From contig CM066317.1 in NCBI GenBank assembly GCA_033807775.1, positions 39,497,870 through 39,561,869 on the forward strand: a stretch of DNA of 64,000 bases, written 5' to 3'. This stretch comes from Saussurea involucrata (lineage: Eukaryota; Streptophyta; Magnoliopsida; Asterales; Asteraceae). Of this stretch, positions 32,871 to 43,628 are shown piece after piece. Numbering within the stretch: the first letter of the stretch is position 1; every line of letters begins with the position of its first letter. The notes under the pieces were generated by a model that saw only the letters and a list, made by a program, of their open reading frames with translations, had not been told where the DNA came from and made no database searches. The position numbers and the translations under genes are program-made.

Positions 32871-33941
32871 GAGATGCACCAGATCAATTCATGTGAGAAG
32901 CGCAATTCATGGGCGAGGTGCAATTAAAAGTGATCAAGAGTCTGAATCTCTTCTTACGTTTCTCACTTTAACTATTTTTCTCACACGATCCTTCGTTCGA
33001 TTAATAAATGGTTATGCTATCGTTCTGCCTAAAGATTATTTAGGAGGATTATAAAACTATAAAAGATTGAGATAACATCTAGGAGACTATAAAAGTTGGA
33101 GTTTATTACACCTTTTTCTTATTTTCCATGACATGTATGAGGTGTTATTCGTGCTTTGCATGTTACTTTTATTTATTTTAAAGTTTATTAGCATGCGTGT
33201 AAAGGCCGGATTTGATTTCGGTGACCGGTATGAAACGAGTCTTATTGTGCATTTGGGATTACAACTGCTAAGTCGGTAAGGTAGACAGACTTAAGCCTGT
33301 AAAGAAAAATGGCTAGATGTGGGTGGAGCCCATCGGAACCAAATAAAACAAGGAAATACTGTAATCCCTATCTTACCAAGATATCTTTATTTGGTGTTTA
33401 TATATTTATCTGCATGATGAGGTGTGATTTTGTCTAGAAAACAAAGACCTCACTAAGCTTTTAGCTGACTATTAGTATGTATCTCACGAGCGAGAGGTTG
33501 AGGTGTGGACAAATGCATGAAAACAATAGTAGGTACCTATTTTAAGGAAGATATTAAAATTTCAGAACATAGATAAACAAAGATCAGTTTTACGTTACAG
33601 AATTACAACATTAAATCAAGGTAAACTCTAATGATTTTAACACTTGTGCTCTGATGAGTAATGCTTTTGACAATCTACCCATTCGTGGAAATCAGGATGT
33701 TACATTCTATATTTGACATGTTTTATTATATATAAATCCTTGGTTTTTATGGTATAAACATGTTTAAAACTACATGTTACATAAGGTTTCGCTCTTTGGA
33801 TGAAAACTGAAAAATTGACAAATTCATAATAATGTACAAATTTCATCAAGTAAATACATGCTTGAATTGCATATCCCTCTTTCCTTCTATTCAACATCAA
33901 TCCAATTCCCCCAAAATTGCAATTTCCATAGCTTTGCTTAA
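32871..33941. other. Intergenic region 3' of the HPP gene
   Basis: No coding segment or repeat ends recognised. The part next to 33942 would be the 3' UTR of the minus-strand HPP gene (for example AATAGAAGG-like sequence near 33885-33893 on that strand), but no clear polyadenylation signal can be assigned. Confidence 0.4.
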
Positions 33942-36900
33942 TTAGAACTTCACATTATCTTTCAAGTAACACACCACTTCTTGCTGCAAATGACAAACCC
34001 TCATTGATAGAAAAAGTAAATTTTTGAAAGTAAACATTTATTTTGAGACAAACTAAAATAGAAACGTGGACAACTGTTTTCAAAAGGAAAGGGTAGAAAG
34101 AAAACGAGCGTAAAAAACTTACAATCAAACAGAGAAGAAGGCATCCGGCTGCACCAGGAAACAAAATGTACCAAAACTTCAAGTGGTGAAACTTTGCACC
34201 ATCGATAAACAACAACGGCAGGCTTGCAGCTGTGTATCGAATACCATACGTTTAATTAGTGAAAGCGTTTGATTGTTAGTGAAATGACGAAAACACCCTT
34301 TCTAGTGAAATGACTCGAGTGCCATACATTCAATTATAATGAAAGCGTTTGATTGTTAGTGAAATGACGAAAATACTGTTTTCGATATACGTACCCGGTG
34401 GATGCACGGCGCGTGCATAGATCATGAAGGCTAGTGATACGGAGAGAGCAGTGCTCCGAGCGAGCCAACCCGGTCCAAAGAGTGAGAAAGCTAATACACC
34501 AATTGCTGCACAACCCATTTGAGCCATAAACATATTGTACTTCTGCAGTTTTGCATTCACAAAGGAAAATGTGTTTGAGTTTGTTTTCTTTCTTTCTTTT
34601 TTTCTATTTATTTTTCAACAAAAATAAAAATTTGTCAATATATAGATTGCATATATATGTTCAAAGATGGAGCTACTGACAAAAAGGTAAATTGCATAAA
34701 AATATATTGCACAATGTTTTTGGTTATTATTTTGGCTAACATATTTTTAGAAGCTCAATTTAAGAAATTTCTAATATAAAAGTTCAATAATTTTCTTTTT
34801 GGTGAAACATATTTTTTTCACAAAACTACGACATGTTTCACTTTCGGGTCACAAAGAGCATCCCTATGGGAAGGTTCACGATGCCACGTCATGAAGAAGA
34901 ACCGCTTTATTTTTTTTATACTCTGTTGGAAGAAGAAGGTCCATGTCTACATGGCATGAAACCGGGTCACATTTACAGACCGCTTCTTCATTTGGGAAAA
35001 TGGAGTCCCACAAGCCACAACACAATAAATTTCGTTAATTAAGCAATAACAAATATTAATTTATTGATTTTCATGTTATATTTTTCTCATACATATCGTT
35101 ATAAAAGTAATTATTTGATCAATCTAATTTCAATCACCTTTTATGTATTGTCATTATTTTTATTTATTATCCTTTACTTTAATTTCATCTGTTTATAACT
35201 TTTTAATTATCATGATTTTTACAATTTTAATTTATAATTATTGTTTTTTGTTATAATAAGTAATTTTAATTGTTATAATTGTAATATTATAGTTTTCTAC
35301 TATATAAATTATGAACCGGTCTATGATTGAGAGTTAAAGATTTATAAAATGAGTAGGAAAGAGAAAACTGATTTGACATAGTTACGAACCTCTATAGAGG
35401 TTCATGACTGCGATTGCTCTTAGTTGTATCAAAGGCATAGTATGCTCTTTTGATTTACAAAGGATTTAACATATTTTCTAAAATGAAGATTTTAAAAGTA
35501 ACCTTGTGTTCTCGAAACTTATTTTACATTGCAACAAATGGTTTAACAAGAACCGCATTGATTCTAATTTGAGTATTTAGTGAGACTTTTCAGTCTATAA
35601 GACTAATAATTGTGTGTCTAGATTAAGTTGTTAAATAATATATCAAATTTTATTTTTAGTTGTTAGGATGAAGTTGATGAACCTAATAGAGAGAAGTAAA
35701 GCATTCTATTAGACTTTTTTTAAACACTTTTTGGGAAGTATTCTGTGAAATGTCATATGAAAATTCTAATAAGCCGACTTACTTCTTGAATCCTATTGTT
35801 ACTTTTTTTTGTTGTTGGGTATAGTCAATCTTTTCAACCAACTTTACTTTTTACCCACTTTTAGAATCGAATTGTCATTTTAGTCTGAGTTTACGCGAAT
35901 GTGTTACGTATTCACGTAAAGCCTATTTTCATTTTCAGAAAAAGAAAAGAAAAATCTTTATGCAAATTTTGTAGGTAAATGTGGATCCTCAGGGACATTC
36001 CAATTTTTTTAGAGGTCCTGTCATACCTAAAACTTTTGATTACATAGCAAAATGAGACAACAAAAATACATATATATAAATTAAAGAGACGATGATCAGG
36101 CGTATTACTTTTGTTTTCTGATAGAAATTAGAGTAACACGAAGAGAGGGCTATATTTTTCTTTGACGAAAAGCCTTTAAAATGTAAAACTAGACCCTAAA
36201 TGTTCAAAATCACATATTTAACATGCTAAATAACGGCCATGTGGATCCTTACACAAATTTACGTAAAAAGAAATTCCTTGTTTATCTAAAAATCAAAGCT
36301 TACACAAGGCATTTGTGTAAACTCGGACTAAAATTCAGATTAAGTTAAAAAAAGTGGCTAAAAGGTGAAATTGGTAGAAGAAATTAGCTATTTTTGTTCC
36401 ATTTCCCTCTCTTTTTTCCTTCCAAACTTATGTAACGTAATTCCTACAAGACGCATAATTATTAATCATCTAAACTCAATAGTTACATAAGTAATCTATT
36501 TGGATGGTTGAAAGTAAAAAAAAATGGCCATTATGTTGTAATGCTCCGAGGATGAATATTCAATGATCGATTTAACGGGATTTAAATTAAAGTTATATAG
36601 TTTTGTATATACTATATCGAATTTTAATAATGGCATAGACACATCTTGGATCCAAAATTTATAGTCTTATAGATTCTTGGATATAAATTACTATATAATG
36701 TTATTAATTAATAGGAATCTGATAATATTTAGGGGTAAAGTAATCTTTTTTATTTATTTACTAGAAGTCTACTCGTGCAATGCAACGCGATATATCTCGA
36801 ATTTAATGTTCTAATTTATTTTAGTGTGTGGTTTTGAGAAAAATGTCGTGTTTTTTTTATAAATTTGTTTAAAGAAATGACGCTTTTTAAGGAGTTCATG

Positions 36901-39900
36901 ATTTAAGGATTTGAAAGTGGTTAGAGATAAAGATTAATTAATAAGAGTCCACGATTTAAGTATTTGAAGATTGTTAGAGATAAGTATTAATCAAGTAATT
37001 AGCATTAAATTGTTTTTAAGAGATTTTAAGTAATTAACATTAAATAGCGGTACATGAAGATTTAGAGATTGTTTTTAAAAGTTTTTCATAAATGCTTTAT
37101 AATACAGTATAGATTATGTAAACAGAGTTATTATAAATAATTGATTAACTCAAATTAGATCTTATGGTTATCACAAATTACCGAATTCTCATTTGATTAG
37201 TTTGTCCATATATTATTTCTTGCTTTTCTTTTCTATCTTTATCTCTTTGTTTCTCACTCTTTTTTCAACGGGTTTTCATGGAAATAACCGTTTTATGATT
37301 CGGAGTAAAGGTTATCCCTAAATCCTACTTATATGTAAGATAAACTATGCTTGTTTGGTTTATCGAAGACCGTTTTGAGAGAAGGGAGACCGAGGTGGTT
37401 TGGAAACAACTGCCGGAGATAGCAAACGACTCCATTGAGGAGGGTGGAAAGATTAATGGTCGAGGGGGTCTAAGGAGAGGCAAGCGAAGACAGTACATTC
37501 AACAAGTATAATACGTATTTGTACTATCCTTCTAGACCCTACGCCTAGGATTTACAGTACTTGTTTAGTTTGACATCGTAGATTGGTTTTTCTTTTTTGG
37601 TCGAATAAATCCGTCTATATAAGTTGGAGCTATATTTAGATAAAGGGCACGCAACATTGAACTCAAACACGTGAATTATGAAGAAATATATTTTCGCTAT
37701 AATACTAATTAAACAAGTAGATTTTACTCGGAGAAAAATTATAATATTTCATTAAAGGGGTTTTAATTACACAATATAAAGTGTGTATAAAAGTGTCTTC
37801 GATAAAATAGAACAAACTAAGCTAGCATGTTAAGCTATTGATTCCAAAATTTTCAGAAAAACCAAATCCCGATTCGAATTGGTTGATAGGGATTATAATC
37901 AAGGTTCAATCTATACAAGTATTAAAAGATTTCATCGTCCAAATCAAATTTCACAAAAATCTTGAAATATTTCTTGATAATTGCGTTTTAAATGAATATA
38001 AATATATAAACCATAAAATATTTCATAAAAAACAAATAACATTGATATAAAATTCGATAAGCTTCGTGGTCCAAAAAGGATATTCCTCTTTTTACTGTTT
38101 TATTCTAAACTTAATACTCAATATATATGTAATATATAGCACAAATATCCACGTGAATCGTAATGTTTTTTTTGGCATTATGTAAGCTATTTTTTTTTCA
38201 TTATAGTTTATAAGAAAGGAAATTAATTAAAATGCCAAAAGTCCAACTTTAAGTTACCAAAATGCCACAATTTTTTTCCAGTTTAGCAAAACCGAGCTGC
38301 GTACAAGATTTTGGAGCTGCATTCGTGTCCGCAGGTAGCACACAAGTTCGACGATTTTAGCCTACGAAATCGTCAACCGGCACCCACCCTGCGCGCGGGT
38401 AGGTGTTGGAGTAAAACCATGCAAGAAGCTTGTCAACTCCTCTCACTTCTTTGCTTATAAACCAATGAAAGTTTAATCCTTCTTCCTATGTGGGACACCT
38501 TCCCACACCCAACTTGGTTTTTGCTAATTTCATGGTTTTTACTCAACTTTGAGCATCGATATCTCATTCACACATACTCCGTTTTGGACGCATTATATAT
38601 CGTTTCGAAGCTCTCATATAGGAGAACATAAACTCGCTAAGAGTTAATTATATATACCACATATATATATATATATATATATATTTAAATGTGTCGTAAG
38701 TTTAGTAAAAAACCATATATATGGGCAATTATAAACTAATATTTCAGGTGTTATTAGAATATCCCACAGAAGATACCCAATAAGGATTTACTTATTAAAT
38801 AAATCACAAAAAGAACCAGTTTATGCTCTCTTTTTTTTATCATCCATCAAGTACCCAAAAGATTTGGTTGCTTTATTTGTAAAGGAGGTGGATTCTTTGG
38901 TTTAAAAAAATCAAAAGCTGATGAGAGTTGTGTGTTAAATTTAAAAGCAACAAGTTTGATGATTTTTTGGTTTCTTAAGTGTCCTTTTATGATACTTCTA
39001 AAATAAAATCTCTTATTGACTTTTTATATAACTTTATTCAAAAATATATCTCTATAAAAAGATGTGCTCATAAAACATTTTTCAAAAGTATTCTTCATAA
39101 AGCCAATACGACATTTTATTTCAAAAATGTTCTAAACATCCTATAGACTTACACCATGGTCCATGTACTATGCTTATAGAACTTAAACTTAAGTTCTATA
39201 AAACAGCTCATCAAGACACTTGAACAATATTAACATTCTATTAACCCCATTAAATAAAAAGAGAAAGTTTAATTACCCGAGCACCAGGGGTCGCCGGAGT
39301 TGCAAAAAGGACCGCACAAACCGCTCCAAGTGGTGCTATGGTCATTGAAACTCCCTTTCGAGCCAACATCTGGTCCATCTTTCCCAACACAGCCATAGCC
39401 GCAAATGCACCTGTTGCCAAGTTCCAGTTGCATAAATTACACCCAACACTCAACTTTTTTTTGAATTAGCGAAATTTTATAAAACTAGCAAAAACTAGAA
39501 AAATAAAAGAAAAACGAATAATTTGTAAGCCGACCAACCCAGTTAATGGACAAATACCCAACAGTAATTAATCAATAAGAACCAATTAATTAACCAAATA
39601 GAACCATGGCTACAAAACTTGGTTGAACCAAATAGAACCATGGCTACAAAACTTGGCGGAATCAACAAACCTGCAGAGGGCCAAAAGATGTCACTTAGCG
39701 ATGGAGCCTTGGAACCCTGATCAGGTTTCCAACTATCCCAATTGGGTGCCAAGTTTCCAGCTGCTGCTCTTATAACATTATTTCCACTTGAAGAACAATG
39801 GGTTTCAGAAACTGTTCTACTCATTGCAGAGGGTAATGGTAATAATGGCAAACGAAACCGTAATGCATGGTGGTTTTCATGGCGGATCTTAACAAGATTA

Positions 39901-39941
39901 GAGATGTAGGAAGAAGAAGATGAAGAAGAAAATGCAGCCAT
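33942..39941 (-). CDS. NITR2: HPP-family plastid membrane protein (NITR2-like)
   Basis: Five exons on the minus strand: 39941-39671, 39410-39277, 34542-34395, 34229-34123, 33983-33942, all with GT-AG introns and consistent phases, joining to 702 nt (233 codons plus TAA). The Ser-rich first 60 or so residues (MAAFSSSSSSSYIS...) look like a chloroplast transit peptide. The mature part has about four hydrophobic segments: DIFWPSAGAFAAMAVLG, TIAPLGAVCAVLFATP, QMGCAAIGVLAFSLFGPGW, and FWYILFPGAAGCLLLCLI. It carries the diagnostic HPP tripeptide in ARAVHPPAASLPL and the FIDGAKFHH block. The Arabidopsis relatives (AT5G62720, AT3G47980) have been reported as plastid nitrite transporters (NITR2); that function is inferred from family membership. 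No break was found, so it is probably functional. The nearest alternative is a generic HPP protein of unknown substrate. Confidence 0.92.
34230..34394 (-). repeat. HPP intron 3 with internal duplication
   Basis: A stretch GAAAGCGTTTGATTGTTAGT...GACGAAAA occurs twice, at about 34261-34294 and 34340-34373, a tandem duplication of about 79 bp that makes up most of this 165-bp intron. Splice sites (acceptor ACACAG, donor GGTACG) lie outside the repeats. Confidence 0.75.
34543..39276 (-). other. HPP intron 2, 4.7 kb
   Basis: The donor is GCTCGG/GTAATT and the acceptor CTGCAG/AAG on the minus strand. The intron is very AT-rich. It holds a possible MITE (34846-35425), a perfect 18-bp palindrome GAACCTCTATAGAGGTTC (35386-35403), and near 38290-38530 sequence that on the minus strand reads GTGTCCCACATAGGAAGAAGG...CATTGGTTTATAAG, resembling a short TRIM-type LTR. 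The rest shows no gene. ORFs such as 37838-38050 have no recognisable content. Confidence 0.75.
34846..35425. mobile_element. Possible MITE in HPP intron 2
   Basis: The left part reads AAAGAGCATCCCTATGGG and the right end, reverse-complemented, AAGAGCAATCGCAGTCATG. Both resemble ends of common plant MITEs (AAGAGCA-TC...). The ends match only partly and no target duplication was established, so both limits are approximate. Confidence 0.35.
39592..39659. repeat. 34-bp tandem duplication in HPP intron 1
   Basis: Two copies of a 34-base unit starting AACCAAATAGAACCATGGC, at 39592-39625 and 39626-39659, differing only in the last few bases. They lie in the 260-bp first intron, close to its donor site at 39669-39670. 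Confidence 0.9.
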
Positions 39942-40301
39942 GAAATGGAAAGAGGGTTTGTTTGTTGGTTACGATGTGTGTGTGTATGTATGTGTGTGTG
40001 TTTTTTGGGGGTCAAAATTTAAGCAGAATCAGAGGGTTGCTGACAGGTTGAAAGGAGGGAAGACAAGTGTTTGTGTGTGTGTTTTGGCGATTGGAGGGTT
40101 GGAAGAGGCAAAGGTGAAGGGGCAACATGAGGCCAATTTCTTTCCATTCAAGTCAACTAATTGTTATCTCTTTATATACGGTAATTATGTTGTCTTTTTT
40201 TTTTAATTTGGATTGTTTTGTATCCAATTGTATTTTATTACTTGAATAAAAATATGTTAGTCTTTGAATTACTTGTAATTCCTTGTTCATCTTGTTACCA
40301 A
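39942..40301 (-). promoter_or_regulatory. HPP 5' UTR/core promoter
   Basis: On the minus strand TATATAAA (plus 40171-40178) lies 230 bases upstream of the start codon. Transcription from about 30 bases downstream would give a 5' UTR of about 200 bases containing (AC)n-rich tracts (39975-40005, 40065-40083). Only about 360 bases separate the start codon from the first Tourist-like element, so that element may form part of the upstream promoter. The TATA assignment is by eye. Confidence 0.5.
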
Positions 40302-41454
40302 GGGTGCATTTGGTAAGGTGGACAAAATAGGACAGGACAGGACAGGACAAGACACACTTGTCCCATGTTTGGCATGACCATATGTGGAACTAAGTGGAAC
40401 TAACTTGGATTATCTTGGGACACGCTTGTTCTATAATACCCCCTAGAACTAAGTGGAACAACATCATTTGGACCAAGATACCCTTGAAAAAGACAAAAAT
40501 CTAAAAAAACCTCATATCATCCACGCCTCCAATTAGATACCTGCGATTTTTTCATATTCATACTTCTCCAGAGTAGATCGAAACCTTATGGATCGTCTTC
40601 ATCTTCAAACTTCTCCAGATTTGTAACAATTTTTAGGTTCTCGATTTCATCATCAGGTAAATCGAAACCCTTATCGTCTTCGTCTTCATCAGATTCTTAA
40701 TTTCATCATCAGGTTATCGATTTTGATTGGGAGCTTCATCTTCCTCGCAGATGTTGAACACCAAAGCTTCATCTGGGTTTTCCGTTGGGAGCTTCATCTT
40801 CCTCAGCCGTCTATATCTCCAACTGGGATTTCCGATTTCGATTTAATCACGTTGTTCTTCTTCTACTCCGTTGAGAGCTTCTTCTGGGTTTTCTGGTTTT
40901 GAATCAAATCGCATAAACATCCCCTTCCTCAGTCGTTAGGAGCTTCATCTGGGTTTTCCGTTGGGAGCTTCATCTCGATTTAATCCACCTCAGTTTCTTC
41001 CAGTGGAGACTCTCACGTTTTCATTTTACTGCTTAACTAGGTCTAGCTTCAACCCAAAAGCATAATTGACATTGATTACGATGCTAATTCACTACCTCAG
41101 TTTTCATGTACTTCACAGAAAAATAAAACTTCATAGTTGGAAAGTAACTCGTTTGATTCTAGAAAGCAAAAACTTTCTACTAGTGAACATCTCTCGATTT
41201 TGTTATTTAGATTTTGTGTTATCCATTGATCATATGTAGGTTGAAGGGAATTAATGAAAGAATCATTTTGAGGTTTTCGATTTTGGTAAAAAATGAAAAA
41301 CACTAAACAACTCTCTAGGGGTAAATTGGTCATTTAACCGGTCTTGTTCCGTCCTGTCCAGTCTTACCAAACACTGAACACCTGTTCTGTCTTGTCATGT
41401 TCTGTCATGTCCCATCATGTCCTGTCACATCCTGTCTGCGTACCAAACGCACCC
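40302..41454. mobile_element. Tourist/PIF-Harbinger-like element 1 (1153 bp)
   Basis: Left end GGGTGCATTTGGTAAGG, right end the exact complement of GGGTGCGTTTGGTACGCAGA. Flanks are CAA (40299-40301) and TAA (41455-41457), a 3-bp TWA-type duplication with one change. Both ends are followed by GGACAGGACAGG-type subterminal repeats. The interior has repeats of a GGGAGCTTCATCTTCCTC-like unit (40730-40990) and no transposase. Confidence 0.8.
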
Positions 41455-41457
41455 TAA

Positions 41458-42428
41458 GGGTGCGTTTGGTACGCAGAACAAGGTGGGACAGGACAGGACA
41501 GAATAAGGTTGTCCTATGTTTGGTGTCACTTTATGGAAGAAGAACAGGGACTAACTAGAACAAGTGTGGGTCAGACTTGTTCACCCCTTACCCCCTGGAA
41601 CAGACTTGTCCCATGTGTATTGTACCAATATTACCCTTGATTTATCATCTCCAAACTCACGCCTCTCTCTATATCGCACAACAGGTCGTCTTCTTCCTCA
41701 GATAGAGCCAACAGGTCCGTCTTCTTCTCCTTCAATCGTCTTCTCCATACCCCCACAACACCTTCAATCGATGGCTCTTCTCATTCAATCGTCCTCTCGA
41801 CTAACCTAAACCCACCCATCGATGCCCCAGGTCTGGACTAACCTAAACCCATCTCTGCTCCAGGTTCTCGACTAACCTAACCCATGTCTAAAGAAAATCT
41901 ATTTTTTGATTTCTCACACGTCGTCGCCTCACAAGCCTCATGATTTCTCCAGGTATTCTGTCGATTTCCATTTCCACACATCTCACGATTTTATTCTGTC
42001 GATTTTCATCTTCTCCACTTGATTTGATCAAGGTTCATCGTGAGTTTGTGTATGGTGATATGGTGATAATTTGGGGTTGTCAAATCTGTGATTTTTATGG
42101 TTTATGGTGATACTCTAGGACTGAAATCTGTGTATTTTTATGTGATTATGTGATTTTTTGCTTCATGATTTTTATAGGTGATTATGTGATTTTTGCTTCA
42201 TGGTGATTTTTGCTTCATGATTTTTACAAGTGATTATGTGATTTTTGTTTCCTGGTGATTTTTGCTTCATGTAATTGTTAAGGTGTTCATTGTTTAATCA
42301 GGGGTAAATTGGTTATTTTAACCAATCATGTTCTGTTCCGTCCCTTTATATAATGTCTTACCAAACGCTGGACACCTGTTCTGTCCAGTTCTGTCATGTC
42401 ATGTCCTGTCTGCGTACCAAACGCACCC
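41458..42428. mobile_element. Tourist/PIF-Harbinger-like element 2 (971 bp)
   Basis: Perfect 20-bp inverted ends GGGTGCGTTTGGTACGCAGA, flanked by TAA on both sides (41455-41457 and 42429-42431). Subterminal GGACAGGACAG repeats as in element 1. The interior contains tandem TGATTTTTGCTTCATG-type repeats (42150-42275). It starts immediately after element 1 and shares its TAA. Confidence 0.88.
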
Positions 42429-42431
42429 TAA

Positions 42432-42591
42432 AGGACGTTGTACCTGTTTGACGACCATAGTGCACCGTCGACTTCTATAGTGGACCGCGATTTTTACCCT
42501 TGACAGGGGTTTTCCGCGTCACAAAATTCTCTTGTCTCTTTCCATTTTTGTTATCTGTCGTACGATTTGTAGCGTGGATCCTTACTTTAGT
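42432..42591 (+). other. Possible LTR tail fragment
   Basis: Sequence between the Tourist-like pair and element C. It includes TGACAGGGGTTTTCCGCGTC, which resembles the R/U5 part of copia LTRs, but no ends or partner were found. Confidence 0.3.
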
Positions 42592-42847
42592 TGTTAAAGC
42601 TCCACATCAACCTTAAGTTATGTTGGTGCTTAAAATGTAAATTGTATCCAAGTAGAAGGGCTTGTTTTGTAAGTTTCTAGCCTAGGTATAAATAGCCTAG
42701 TTAGAGCTTGTGTTTCATAACTTTCACAACTACTACTTTAAGACACTTGTATTTTCTCTCTACGTCTTGTAATCATACTTTGATGATTAATGACAGATGA
42801 CCAGTGATTCTTGATCATTCTTTTGTTTACTTGTTTCTTGGATCACA
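42592..42847 (+). repeat. 5' LTR of copia element C
   Basis: A 256-bp TG...CA segment, TGTTAAAGCTCCACATC to TTGGATCACA, ending just before a primer site. It has GGTATAAATAGCC (TATA-like, about 42684-42696) and a layout similar to the LTR of D (TTTCA...CTTTCACAA, TTTTCTCTC, GATGACCAGT). The 3' partner is not in the window, so the left limit is inferred from the TG start. Confidence 0.6.
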
Positions 42848-42849
42848 AG

Positions 42850-42861
42850 TGGTATCAGAGC
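42850..42861 (+). promoter_or_regulatory. Primer binding site, initiator tRNA-Met (C)
   Basis: TGGTATCAGAGC two bases after the LTR end, as in the other elements. Confidence 0.88.
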
Positions 42862-43628
42862 AAACAGATTCAAGCGATTTTGGTGAAAATTTTGAGGATT
42901 TTTGGGCATTTTTGAGTTTTTTGGACCAATAATCAGAGTGAGTGATTTTGGATGTTTTGTGCATGATTAGTGATTCAGAGGAGTTTGATTTAGGTGTTTG
43001 GAGTAATCTGTGCAAGAAATTTGATCAAAAGAACTCATTTCAGTGGATTTCTATGGATTTTTTAGAAACCTACTACTGTGGATCGAAAGTCTATGATTTA
43101 GTGAGTTTTTGGTGTTGTGATTTATACAAGAAGTGTTCAGAATAGCATCGCGATGATTCCTACAAAGTTTGGTATCAATTGGAGGATTTTAGAGTGAGAT
43201 TTTGGACTTAGAAGAAAATTTCGTTCGAAGTTCATAGTAGTTGCACAAAGCAGATCTTCATATATTCAAAGTTGTCGCATAGCACTGATATTCATCCTTG
43301 TTGCATAAAACTTGAGCGATTAGAATTTTTAGTCGCACAAGTGTTGAGCGATAACCACTGTTCACTTGATTTGATCACACGTGCTATGACCGAGAAGTAT
43401 TGTTCATTGTTCCATTTTGACCGAGAACCTCCCTGATCGCATAGACTATTGACCGAGAACTTTTTCCTCGCACAAACTTTACCCGATAACAACTGTCCAT
43501 TGTCCTCATCGCACAAGTGTTGCGCGATTAGTAGTGTTCATCGCATACTTGTTGTGCGATAACTTGCTACTATTCACTGATTTTGCTTACTTGTCTGTTT
43601 AAAGATCGTTAACAGGTAAACTGAAAAG
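42862..43628 (+). repeat. Untranslated leader of element C with ATCGC/GCGAT hairpins
   Basis: No coding content. Between about 43265 and 43560 there are repeated inverted pairs, for example ATCGCACAAGTGTTGCGCGAT (43508-43528, arms ATCGC and GCGAT), ATCGCATACTTGTTGTGCGAT (43539-43560 region, arms ATCGCA and TGCGAT) and TCGCACAAGTGTTGAGCGA (43333 region), plus three ACCGAGAA copies. Confidence 0.7.

Noticed and set aside
32722..33000. Cassandra-type TRIM carrying 5S rRNA-like sequence
   Set aside because: The 149-bp TRIM-like unit has no 5S promoter boxes, so Cassandra was dropped and only a generic TRIM-like solo LTR is called.
36755..36800. Possible transposon end (CTACTCGTGCAATGCAACGCG)
   Set aside because: It recalls common plant repeat ends of the type CCCGTGCAATGCACGGG, but no partner end or duplication was found in the intron.
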